A stretch of 64,000 nt of DNA from Nymphaea colorata. Lineage: Eukaryota > Streptophyta > Magnoliopsida > Nymphaeales > Nymphaeaceae. A model generated the notes under the pieces. The model worked only from the letters and a program-made list of their open reading frames with translations, ran no database searches and had not been told where the DNA came from. Position numbers and translations under genes: made by a program. Every line of letters starts with the position of its first letter. The stretch's first letter is position 1. Positions 28,252-37,711 of this stretch are shown piece by piece. The stretch covers positions 22,820,283 to 22,884,282 of the forward strand of contig NC_045148.1 in assembly GCF_008831285.2 (NCBI RefSeq). The letters run 5' to 3'.

Positions 28252-29762
28252 TGTTACGGACCTACCCAACGGTCCAGACCCAGCAGAGGCCGAGCCAGCT
28301 GAATCTAGTCGAAGGAAGCGTAAGGCTTCCGACTTAGGGGCTCGTTCTCTTCAGTGCATCAAGACCAATCCCAAGGAGATGCAGGAAGCACCGGAGATAG
28401 TTGCAGCGGGAGGAGTGGGAGGAGCGACTAGGTCGTCAACGGTGCTCAAGCCGGTTCAGTCTCAGGGTGACTTAGATTCCAGTCTAGGGCTCGTCAAGCT
28501 AGAAACGTCCAAACCAAACGAGCCCACTTCACGCGACCCTTGAGACGTCCTAAGATCCAAATCTTAGGTAAACGGCTCGGTCAAACCTGTCCGAGCTCTT
28601 GAGTCAAACAACCGAAGTGAGGGCGGGTCCCCTCATGAGGTCCCCACCCTGGGTTCAAAAGATCCAGGGGCTCGAACCTTTTTCCCCTTGCGCGTGGGCA
28701 CTAGGCCCGGCTTTGCTTTATGTTTCTTGAGTAAATAAGTTAGTCTTAGGCTTGTCAATATTAGGATTCGAGGTAGGAACCTAGCCTAGCGGGTTGTGCT
28801 TGGCATTTTGGATTTGGGTCTTGGGTAGAGAGTGAGATTTGGATTGTAGACTCGCTCAAATAGGATTAGTATAAATTTATTTGGATCAATGTAATTGGTA
28901 TCAAAGATTAAGGAATTAAAAGCATTTTGCGCAAGGCGCTCTCTCTCCTCCTCGCGAGGCTTGGCTCTCCCTCCTCAATCTCGAGGAATTCTGAAACTAT
29001 ACTCAAACCACAACTCCTGCCCGAGAGTTCGAGTGTGTGCCCCCCGGTTTCTTCCCCATCGAAACAGCATATCAGCAGTGTTCTGCACCTTCCTCACGGT
29101 CGGGAAGATTGAATCCCTTTTCGGATTCAATAACGACGGCAAAAGAAGGTTAGTGGCCTGATTTCGTGTCTTCCTTTTGTTTTTAGGATTCCGGTCTAGG
29201 GGAGAGCACTCCCGGGGTTTTTGTTCTCTCTCGGCGTACCCGAGAGCAGAGCTAGAGTTCTTAGGTGTAGACTCTCTAGGCGAAGTCCTACTTGCATTTG
29301 GAAGATCGGGAAGTCGGCAAGCTATCCTTGCCAAATCAATCGTATGTGCGAATTGGAGAAATGGCCACGAATCTGAGCTAGATCTCTCGGCCGGTTTCTG
29401 CAAATCTGTTCCTCGGTGTAGCAGATCCAAATCTCCTAGTTTGTGAAATCTAGCCATGGAACACCCTCGTTTGCATTGGAGCTAGAATCGCTAGCCCCCA
29501 AGCTTCGCATTGGTCTATTCCGAGCCGATTCCGACGGTGGAATTGAGAGTTCGGCTGTCGACCGGATCTCTGCTGTATTCCGGTCAGTTCTGCAATTTCC
29601 CGGCCGGCTCGTGATCCCAGGCGTGAAAGGATGACGTTGCCCCTGCACTGGCAAAAGCTCTAGTGAAGACGACGAGGGCCCCTTGGACAAAATTGGAGGC
29701 GTCACTCAAACCGCGCCACCGGCTTCATTAAGTGCGAACCCACTCGACTTCGGCTGAACCAG

Positions 29763-31591
29763 GTAAGTCTAATCTCGTCCCTTGCTCCTGCCACGTGTCC
29801 TCCATCCGAGCTATCTCCCTCAGCCCGAAAACCAGTTACTTTCGGAGTGTCCCACGTTGAGTAGCTTTAGGAACACGTCCCCCTTGAGTCTAGGAACCTT
29901 GACACCACCTCGCACCTTTTTGCTTGTTGCTCGGTCTTTCCCTTAGTGCATGAAGTTGTGGCCTCACATCTGGCCACGTGTCTACTCTCAAGCCTCACGA
30001 CCCAGCCCTTCCTCCACTTCGTCAAGTCTCTTTTCCACTGAGCGCTCGTGTTTTGCCACCTCGCCACTGCCTTTTCCCCTCTTGGCGCGCCACTCCCCCA
30101 ACTCGCGCCCTCTTTTCCTAGCTTTTAGGACAAGTTCCCTTAGGACTCGCACTCCTCTTCTCTACCTTTCCACTTAGCCAAACCGCAGCAGATCTCTACC
30201 CTTGATCTGTCCATGTGTCGCCATCTCTCCCTCTTCGAAGCCCACTAAGCTACATCGTGTAGCTATCTTCTCCTTTGCCCGGTTCGTGTCCAGGTTCATC
30301 CCCCTTCTCTTTAGGAAAGCACTTTAGCTTTTCCTTGTTGATAGGCACCCCCTTAGCGCACTCTAGCTGACCCGTTCATCTTGCCAAGTGGCAAGCATCC
30401 AGGCCCTCACCCACTCGACCTAACCCACTTGGTCCTAACCCACCTAGACATTGACCGGAACTAACCTAGTCAATTCATTTTGGTCTTGACCCAAGTTGAC
30501 TAAACCTAACCTTGCCTAGCCTAGTTATAACTCGGTCAAACCCAAGCCATCTTAGGTTGAACTTAGCTGACTCGAGCTTACCTCGAGTGACTCATTAACC
30601 AGACCCACCCGAGCTCAGCTCGTGACCCTTCTCCTTTCTCAGCCTGCTCGCTAAGTCCCTAACCTGAGCCTTGTCTTAGCCTCCCTTGCTATTTCTTCTA
30701 CCTCTCGCCTTAGCCAACCTCGTAGCTAGATTAACCTATCTTCCGCACCCAAGTTCTGTTCCCTCTAGCCTACCCGAGCTCTTAACCTCACTTCACTGAA
30801 CTAGCCTACCCATAGAGCCCCACCCGTCCGAGCTAACCTGACCTTAGCTAGGGACTAGGAACAGCCGGAGACGCTAGCCGCTCGCTAGCCGCTCGCTAGC
30901 CGTCGTCGGCCAGCACCTTGGCCACCCGCGCCGTCGTCGGTATCCTCTACCGACTCTCGTGGCCGAGCCACTTCCAACGCCAGGTAGGTAGGCACTGCCG
31001 CAAGGCTTTCACCCCCCTTGGCCGCGCCGCATCCCGCAGGCGCAACACAGGCGACAGGCGGTCGCCTGTACTTTCCGACAGCACCACGGCTCCCCGCTCA
31101 CGCCTTAGGCGACAGGAGGCCACGCATTCCCAGCTCGACGTCCTGCAGCAGGAGGCTGCCCCGTCCGCGCTCTGCCGCGCCGTCCGTCCGACTGCAGACG
31201 ACAGTGAGCCACAGTCCCGCTCGACGTCTGTCTGTCTGTCCTTACCCGACAGCAGGTTTCCGTCTTGGCTGCTCGTCTGCAGGCTCGCCCTAAACAGCAG
31301 GCGGCTGTTCTCAGCAGCGTGCTGCTAGTCCGCGCCGACAGCATGCGGTTGTCTCGGCCAGCGTTCTGTCCACGCCCGTCCGACAGCAGGAGGCTGTCCA
31401 GGCCGCGCGCTTCACGTCGGCCCGTGATCTGCAATACCTGGGGTCTAGGCAATTCTGCCCCGTGGTCTCTCGGCACAGCCAAGGCAGCGCCTTGGCCGGT
31501 AACTCTCTCCAGCCCTTGTAGATTCGGGGAGGGTGTTAATTCTGTTTTTTGCATTAGGATTTCATCTAGTTGGATTAATTTGCTGTTTTAG
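29763..31591 (+). other. Putative LTR-internal intron of D 5' LTR (copy at 39105-40922)
   Basis: AACCAG|GTAAGT to TTTGCTGTTTTAG|CC. The interval contains ACGTG boxes and the AGGNG hairpin array. Inferred from site quality and conservation only. Confidence 0.45.
31048..31398 (+). repeat. AGGNG-loop hairpin array, D 5' LTR
   Basis: 31048-31068 CAGGCGAC-AGGCG-GTCGCCTG, 31145-31159 GCAGC-AGGAG-GCTGC, 31293-31309 AACAGC-AGGCG-GCTGTT, 31382-31398 GACAGC-AGGAG-GCTGTC. Stems differ, loops stay AGG(A/C)G. The 3' LTR copy is at about 40379-40730. Confidence 0.7.
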
Positions 31592-32010
31592 CCAAGGCTT
31601 CGGCCAAGCTCCTCTCTGTGGCACCTCGAGGGCCCTATTGCCCGAGACACGGTCGCAAGGAGCAGACCTACCCATTTGCTTTTGTTGGGTGTGGTTTGTC
31701 CGTTAGAGTGGTTTGCATGGTTTGGTGTGTTTGTGAGTGAGTTGAGAGTGAATATTTGTATCGCTCGCGATTGTACTAGCCTGTAACCCCTGTAGTTGTT
31801 TGTAGTAGGTTATTCCGTAGTTAGGTTGGAAAACTCAACCCTTGTAACTCTGTCCTAGGGAATTTGCGCCGGGGTTTGTCCGGCCGGGTAGATTACATTG
31901 TATTAATTTTACTTAGGAATTTTGGATTTTAGGTAGTACTCAAGTCGGTCTTGGCAGTAGGAGCGTCTGGATTAGGAAATTCTGGCCTAATCGGGACGAG
32001 TCCTAACAAT

Positions 32011-32022
32011 TGGTATCAGAGC
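32011..32022 (+). promoter_or_regulatory. Primer-binding site of element D
   Basis: Single TGGTATCAGAGC two bases after the LTR end, matching initiator-Met tRNA. Confidence 0.9.
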
Positions 32023-32198
32023 CAACTTGAGACTAGATCTGTCAGTTTGAGCACCCGACCTACGAAGAAATCAGCTTCAGAAGGTACTTCAGACGGCAGA
32101 TTTTCCGTGGTATCAGCTTCGGGTTTTCTTGTCAGTGTTTTTCGGTTTTCTATGTCGTTAGAAGAGTATAGGCATCACAGCTTCCAACAATATATTGC

Positions 32199-32513
32199 GT
32201 AAGTTCTAGGCTTCTCTTGCTCGATTTTAGCAAGTGTAGGGTTGTACACAACGTACACCCGAGGGCAGCTACGCTCGAGGTTCATCGTCGAGACACCAGG
32301 CGGGTGTGATGATTTAGGCTTTTTGAAGCCCGGCCGAGAGCGAGGTGAGATTGCCTAGGCGCTAAGGCGTAGCGCGGCTTTAGGCGGGCCAACCCGTCTC
32401 CCTTGCCTTAGGACTCACGCGCAGCAGCTCAAGCAGTGGCAGCGGCAGCGTGACAGAGTCAGCAGTCTAGGTTAGTGTTAAGAGTGGCAGTTGTGTCAGT
32501 ATTTGGATTTCAG
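32199..32513 (+). other. Putative leader intron of element D
   Basis: TATATTGC|GTAAGT (donor at 32199) and GGATTTCAG ending 32513 bracket the two leader hairpins. The gag ATG lies 30 nt further. Matching sites occur in G and C. Confidence 0.45.
32283..32385 (+). ncRNA. Tandem AGGCG-loop hairpins in the D leader
   Basis: Hairpin 1: outer ATCGTC (32284-32289)/GATGAT (32308-32313), 5' bulge GAG, inner ACACC/GGTGT, loop AGGCG. Hairpin 2: GCGCTA (32359-32364), loop AGGCG, TAGCGC (32370-32375), with a short GCC/GGC outer stem and TAG in place of the bulge. Homologous in place to the C and G hairpins with different stem sequences. Confidence 0.65.
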
Positions 32514-32543
32514 CTAGGTTAGTTTTTGATTCGCAAGCTTAAA

Positions 32544-33059
32544 ATGGGAAAATCAAAAAAGAATGTTAACTCGGATGAGCCCGTGCTTGAGGAGAATCCT
32601 CACGACACCCCCGAAGAGGCTCAGCCATCCCAGAGAGGCCAAGTGCCAGACTATGCCTTAGGACGCATCCTAAGCATAGAAAAAGAATTATTACAGATGC
32701 GTACCGACATGGCTAAGGTAGAAAATTTTAGAAAGAAGGAAATGGACCGTCAAAATGCAGATCGACAAAAGGAAATGGATGAGATACGGGCCATGTTCCG
32801 TCAAATGGCTACCGCCCAAACGCAAGCCATCGTCACGGAGAGGACCACTCAGGGTCCAATTGCACAGAAAGGGAAGGGTTTGTTAGCAGTACCTGGCTAT
32901 CAGACCGACACTAAGATCAATCCCAACAACATATCACACGTTGGGACAAGCACGGAAGGGGGTAGGCTCATGCGTCCCCCACAAGACAGGTACCAACAAG
33001 AGCCCTATAGCGAATACTACAGGACTCCTCGTGGCCCACGTATAGGCCAAACTCTTTAG
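32544..33059 (+). CDS. Gag N-terminal fragment, element D
   Basis: Matches the A and G N-termini, including PDYALGRILSIEKELLQMR and PGYQTDTKINPNN. ATG at 32544 is chosen because the same MGKSKKN start occurs in A. It ends at TAG 33057. Confidence 0.82.
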   Translation: MGKSKKNVNSDEPVLEENPHDTPEEAQPSQRGQVPDYALGRILSIEKELLQMRTDMAKVENFRKKEMDRQNADRQKEMDEIRAMFRQMATAQTQAIVTERTTQGPIAQKGKGLLAVPGYQTDTKINPNNISHVGTSTEGGRLMRPPQDRYQQEPYSEYYRTPRGPRIGQTL

Positions 33060-33065
33060 AACCCC

Positions 33066-36000
33066 ATGTACGAATTGTCTGAAGGTGAAGACGAATCACC
33101 TCTTCGCCCAAGGAGAACTCGAAGAGAACCACCTCGTATGGAAGAAAGACGTACACCATCTGTCAAGTACGACTTTCCAAAATTCAACAGAGAGCAACTA
33201 AGAGAGTGGTTATTCATGGCAGAACGTTTCTTCATGTGCCATCGTATTCCACAAGAAGAGTGGATAGAGATCGCCACAGCCAACATGACTGGCGAAGCGA
33301 CCACCCACTCTCTATGGTTTGAGCACAAGACAGTCGATCCCACTTGGGAAAAGTACAAGGCTAGTTTGCAGCTTCACTTTGGAGAGTCCACGTTCATCGA
33401 TTATGACGAGGACCTCAAAAATCTAGTCCAAACTTCGAACGTGCCCACCTATCAAAAGCAGTTCGAAAGACTAGCTAGCATGGTACAGTGGCCCGAGAAG
33501 GCTCTAATTGGAGCATTCAAAGGAGGCCTTAGAAGCGATATCAAACGCGAGATGAAGATACATCGTTTCGATCATCTCGAAGAATGCTTCGCTATGGCCC
33601 GACTGTATGAAGAGCGGATTGAAGAGAGAAAAGAGGAAAAGCGAGAGAAAAAGGCTCGCAGGGCTGATAAACAGAGGAAGAAACCTTCCTTCTCCTCTGC
33701 TTCTCGAACCAAGTTCCGAGAGAACAAAGGAAGGGAATTGGTTCCCTACAACAGAGGGAACGAGTTCAGGCCAAACCCACGTCCCGGCCGTGAACTCCCT
33801 ACTCGTTACTTGTCCCCCAAAGAAATCGAAGAATACAGGAAGAAAGGCCTGTGTTTCAGATGTGAGGGCAAGTGGGACAAAAACCACCAATGCAAAGCGT
33901 TGTTCAATATAGTGGTGGTTGATGAGCCAGAGACCAGCTCTAGCTCTGAAAGCGATTCCTCCTCCAGTTCAGATTCAAGCTCCTCGTCTGATGAGGAAAT
34001 CCTAGTTAGAAGAAAAGGCAAGAAAATTGAGCCTAAGGAAACGCAGCAAGAAGAGACAACGACCAAAGAAGAGAAATCAGAAGAGGTCGAATCTCTTCAT
34101 TCGATTCAAGACCCCCATAAGGCAAACGCCATGTGTGTTTTTGGCCGCATCAATGGCCAAAAGGTCTTAATATTGCTCGACAGCAGAGCAATCAACAACT
34201 TCCTTACTGAGGAAGCCGCTGAAAGGTGTAGAATCACTCTCACCGAGAGCAACCCACAGACTATCATCGTGGGAGGGGGATTACGGCTCAAGTGCATCCA
34301 TGAAGGAAAAGGCCTTGACGTGTCCGTTAAAAAGAAAACTTTCAAGGTTGACTGCCTCGTCATCCCTCTTGAAGGAGTCGACCTAATTTTGGGCATGCCA
34401 TGGTTTCTAACATGGAAAGATATTCATTGGGATGTAAAGAATTTCTCTATGACTTTCATCCCCGAAGGAGAAGAGGAATCGATAACGATTCAGGGACTCG
34501 CCAGCTCCACGCGTCCCAAAACAGCACTAAGGTCCATCCAACATGACCAACCAGTGTGTTGGGTTCTTACATTGGCAACGGATGTACCTATGTCCGAAGA
34601 GAAGGTGGAAGAACCGATTCCACCTAAGATTCAATCGGTCTTGGACCGATTTCCAGAAATTTTTGACGAGCCCAAAGGCTTACCGCCAAAAAGGGCTTAC
34701 GATCATCGAATCGTCCTTGCACAAGGTGCAGAGCCTATCAACGTCAGGCCATACCGGTATGGGCACAGCCAGAAGGCGGAAATCGAACGCCTAGTCAAAG
34801 AGATGCTCGAAAGCGGCATCATCCGACCGAGTTGCAGCCCTTTTTCTTCACCCGTCCTATTAGTGAAGGAAAAAGACAACACTTGGCGGTTTCGTATAGA
34901 TTACAGGGCGTTAAACGAGGTGACCGTTAAAGATCGGCACCCCATACCCGTCATTGACGAGCTATTAGATGAGTTGGCTGGCACCACCATTTTCTCAAAG
35001 ATAGATCTCAGAGCCAGATATCATCAAATTCGAATGTTTGACGAAGATGTACTGAAAACTGCGTTCAGGACACACGACGGGCATTATGAATTTTTAGTAA
35101 TGCCTTTTGGATTAACAAATGCACCAGCTACATTTCAACGGTGCATGAACGATGTGTTCAGAGCACACCTCAGAGATTTCATCCTCGTATTTTTCGATGA
35201 TATTCTCATTTATAGCAAAGATGAAGAGCAGCACCAACGCCATCTGGAGATCACTCTAGACATACTGAAGGAGCATCATCTCTTCGCGAAGATGTCCAAA
35301 TGCAGTTTTGGACAATCTTCAATCGGATATCTCGGACACATTGTGTCTCGAGATGGGGTTCGGGCAGACCCCGAAAAGTTGCAAGCCATGGAGAAATGGC
35401 CACTGCCCAAGGACCTCAAAAGTCTACAAGGTTTCTTAGGATTAACTGGGTATTACAGACGATTTATCCAGGGGTTTGGAATCATTGCGCAACCCCTTAC
35501 CCAGATGCTGAAAAAAGGATCCTTCTCGTGGACTGAGAAGTCAAGAGACGCCTTCGAGAAGCTGAAGGCAGCTCTAATGTCGGCCCCCGTTCTAACCCTA
35601 CCCGATTTTACAAAGACATTCACCATCGAAACGGACGCTTGTGAAGTCGGAGTGGGCGTAGTACTTGGGCAAGATAACCACCCCATTGCCTATATGTCAA
35701 AGGCCTTAACCAGCAGGGCCAAACCTCTGTCTACATATGAGAAAGAGCAACTCGCTATTGTTATGGCAGTGGAGAAATGGCGTCCATATCTAATCGGACG
35801 CAAATTTACGGTCAGGACCGACCAAAATAGTTTAAAGTACATGCTCAAACAACGCGTGTCAACCCCTACCCAACAGAGATGGCTAGCAAAGCTATTAGGG
35901 TATGACTTTGAAATTGAGTACAGAAAGGGTCCTGAAAACAAAGCGGCTGATTCACTTTCCCGCTTGGCTGAACAGCTAATGACTTTGTCAGTGGTGGAAA

Positions 36001-36260
36001 TGGATATTTGGGATCGATTAGTACACGATCAACAAAATGACAAATCTTTGAGGCTAATCAAAGCTTCGATCCAGCAAAACCCGGGTTCCATTCCCTTTTA
36101 TTCAGTCAAGGGAAACATTTTGTATAGGAAGGACAAGGCAGTAGTCCCTCCTAACTCTGAGCTTAAGCAGAAATTCCTGCATCATTTTCATGACACTCCA
36201 GCCGCAGGTCATGAAGGGGTCGCCAAGACCCCAAAGCTCAGTTTTGGTGGAAAGGTATGA
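33066..36260 (+). CDS. Gag-protease-RT-RNase H-integrase N-terminus, element D (1064 codons)
   Basis: The longest open stretch in the window. In order: capsid region, zinc knuckle 33852-33893 (Cx2Cx7HxC), Ser-rich acidic linker, protease with DSR instead of DSG, RT with FFDD at 35190-35201, RNase H (TDACEVGVGVVLG, YEKEQLAIV, RTDQNSL, AADSLSR), and the first integrase His residues. It ends through the 10-nt deletion. RT and RNase H could still be functional in sequence; processing by the mutated protease is doubtful. Confidence 0.92.
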   Translation: MYELSEGEDESPLRPRRTRREPPRMEERRTPSVKYDFPKFNREQLREWLFMAERFFMCHRIPQEEWIEIATANMTGEATTHSLWFEHKTVDPTWEKYKASLQLHFGESTFIDYDEDLKNLVQTSNVPTYQKQFERLASMVQWPEKALIGAFKGGLRSDIKREMKIHRFDHLEECFAMARLYEERIEERKEEKREKKARRADKQRKKPSFSSASRTKFRENKGRELVPYNRGNEFRPNPRPGRELPTRYLSPKEIEEYRKKGLCFRCEGKWDKNHQCKALFNIVVVDEPETSSSSESDSSSSSDSSSSSDEEILVRRKGKKIEPKETQQEETTTKEEKSEEVESLHSIQDPHKANAMCVFGRINGQKVLILLDSRAINNFLTEEAAERCRITLTESNPQTIIVGGGLRLKCIHEGKGLDVSVKKKTFKVDCLVIPLEGVDLILGMPWFLTWKDIHWDVKNFSMTFIPEGEEESITIQGLASSTRPKTALRSIQHDQPVCWVLTLATDVPMSEEKVEEPIPPKIQSVLDRFPEIFDEPKGLPPKRAYDHRIVLAQGAEPINVRPYRYGHSQKAEIERLVKEMLESGIIRPSCSPFSSPVLLVKEKDNTWRFRIDYRALNEVTVKDRHPIPVIDELLDELAGTTIFSKIDLRARYHQIRMFDEDVLKTAFRTHDGHYEFLVMPFGLTNAPATFQRCMNDVFRAHLRDFILVFFDDILIYSKDEEQHQRHLEITLDILKEHHLFAKMSKCSFGQSSIGYLGHIVSRDGVRADPEKLQAMEKWPLPKDLKSLQGFLGLTGYYRRFIQGFGIIAQPLTQMLKKGSFSWTEKSRDAFEKLKAALMSAPVLTLPDFTKTFTIETDACEVGVGVVLGQDNHPIAYMSKALTSRAKPLSTYEKEQLAIVMAVEKWRPYLIGRKFTVRTDQNSLKYMLKQRVSTPTQQRWLAKLLGYDFEIEYRKGPENKAADSLSRLAEQLMTLSVVEMDIWDRLVHDQQNDKSLRLIKASIQQNPGSIPFYSVKGNILYRKDKAVVPPNSELKQKFLHHFHDTPAAGHEGVAKTPKLSFGGKV

Positions 36261-37711
36261 AGGCTGAAGTTCAAGCCTACGTCAAGAAGTGTGTAGTGTG
36301 CCAAAGAGAGAAGTATGAGGCAATCAAGCCTCCAGGCCATTTAAATCCTCTCCCGGTACCAACAAAACCGTGGACCGATGTTACTATGGATTTCATCGAT
36401 GCCATGCCTCGTTCAGAAGGAAAAGAGGCGGTATTGGTAGTGGTAGATCGGCTAACGAAATATAGCCACTTCGCACCTTTACCACGGTTGTATCAAGGGC
36501 CCCTTGTGGCCAACGTCTACCATGAATACGTGGGAAAATTGCATGGAATGCCACAGTCCGTCGTCTGCGACCGGGACTCAATTTTTCTAAGTGCATTCTG
36601 GCAAGAATACATGAAGAACATGGGGACGAAACTTAATTTCAGTACCGCCCACCACCCTCAAACTGATGGGCAAAGTGAGATAGTTAACCGGTCCTTGGAG
36701 ACCTATTTGCGTTGCTTTGCGGGTGAACGACCAGCCACCTGGGTTAAATATCTGCCTTGGGCAGAATGGTCGTACAATACGAGTCTGCACTCGTCGACAG
36801 GCATGACCCCTTACGAGGGCGTATATGGCTTTCCCCCTCCGTCGATTCCACACTACGAAGGAGGAACTGCAGAAGACGACAGTGTTGACTGTGAATTGCG
36901 CACAAGGGAAGAGGTATTGGAGTCCCTAAAACAGAACATTGTGAAAGCGCAAAACCGCATGAAGTAGGTATATGACAAGGGCAGGAAGGACCGGGAATTT
37001 GAGGTGGGTGACTACGTGTGGCTTAAGAGACTGCCTCTTAAGCAGAAATCCTTGATGGGTCAGCCGTATTCCAAACTGCTGCCTCGTTATTATGGACCTT
37101 ATCCAGTGGTTCAGAAGGTAGGGAAGGCCGCTTACAGACTTGGCCTCCCCAGAACAGCATTGGTGCACCCTGTATTTCATGTTACGAGGCTAAAGCCTCA
37201 TCAAGGGGATGTACCAACACTGATAGAGCAGGTCCCGGATAACTTGCCTACTCCCTACCGCATTCTAAAGCATAGGAATGTCCAACGACAAGGGAGGATG
37301 AGGCACGAGGTACTTGTGGAATGGGAAGGACCCGACAGGGGTACTTCTTGGGAAGAATTTGGGTCAATTGTTCATCGCTTCCCCTCTTCCAGTGCTCGAG
37401 GACAAGCGCAAGGTAGGGAGGGGGAATCTGTTACGGACCTACCCAACGGTCCAGACCCAGCAGAGGCCGAGCCAGCTGAATCTAGTCGAAGGAAGTGTAA
37501 GGCTTCCGACTTATGGGCTCGTTCTCTTCAGTGCATCAAGACCAATCCCAAGGAGATGCAGGAAGCACCGGAGATAGTTGCAGCGGGAGGAGCGACTAGG
37601 TCGTCAACGGTGCTCAAGCAGGTTCAGTCTCAGGGTGACTTAGATTCCAGTCTAGGGCTCGTCAAGCTAGAAACGTCCAAACCAAACGAGCCCACTCCAC
37701 GCGACCCTTGA
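36257..37711 (+). CDS. Integrase core, chromodomain and LTR-encoded tail, element D
   Basis: Frame after the 10-nt deletion, interrupted once by TAG at 36965. KKCVVCQREK holds the intact zinc-finger cysteines. Catalytic Asp at 36389, DRDSIF, and HPQTDGQSEIVNRSLE follow, then GPYPVVQKV and the chromodomain (about 37253-37387). The tail from 37429 lies in the 3' LTR. Confidence 0.9.

Larger units (their letters stand above)
28252..32008 (+). repeat. 5' LTR of element D (3757 bp)
   Basis: Landmarks: tail-coding start, TATAAATT at 28870-28877, CCAG|GTAAGT with intron start 29763, hairpin array 31048-31398, GCCAAGG-cagcg-CCTTGGC, acceptor-like GTTTTAG ending 31591, GGC-TTCG-GCC hairpin. It ends GTCCTAACA before the PBS. 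The 12-bp unit ctagccgctcg occurs extra times near 30880. Confidence 0.92.
32544..37711 (+). pseudogene. gag-pol: gag-pol-chromodomain polyprotein of element D, lightly damaged
   Basis: Starts MGKSKKNVNSDEP. Lesions compared with A and G: TAG at 33057 (CAA in G), Gly to Arg in the protease active site (LLDSRA, 34185-34187), a 10-nt deletion at 36231/36232 just upstream of the integrase zinc-finger cysteines, and TAG at 36965 (CAG in G). RT, RNase H, the integrase core and the chromodomain look otherwise intact. The frame ends in the 3' LTR with RKCKASDLWARSLQ and a shortened AAGGAT tail (the 12-bp LTR deletion removed one GG unit). Confidence 0.93.

Noticed and set aside
28975-29457. 160-codon minus-strand frame in the D LTR, with a shorter counterpart at 38383-38772
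   Set aside because: Antisense to the LTR leader, with changed ends between the two LTR copies and no motif. Treated as a shadow frame.
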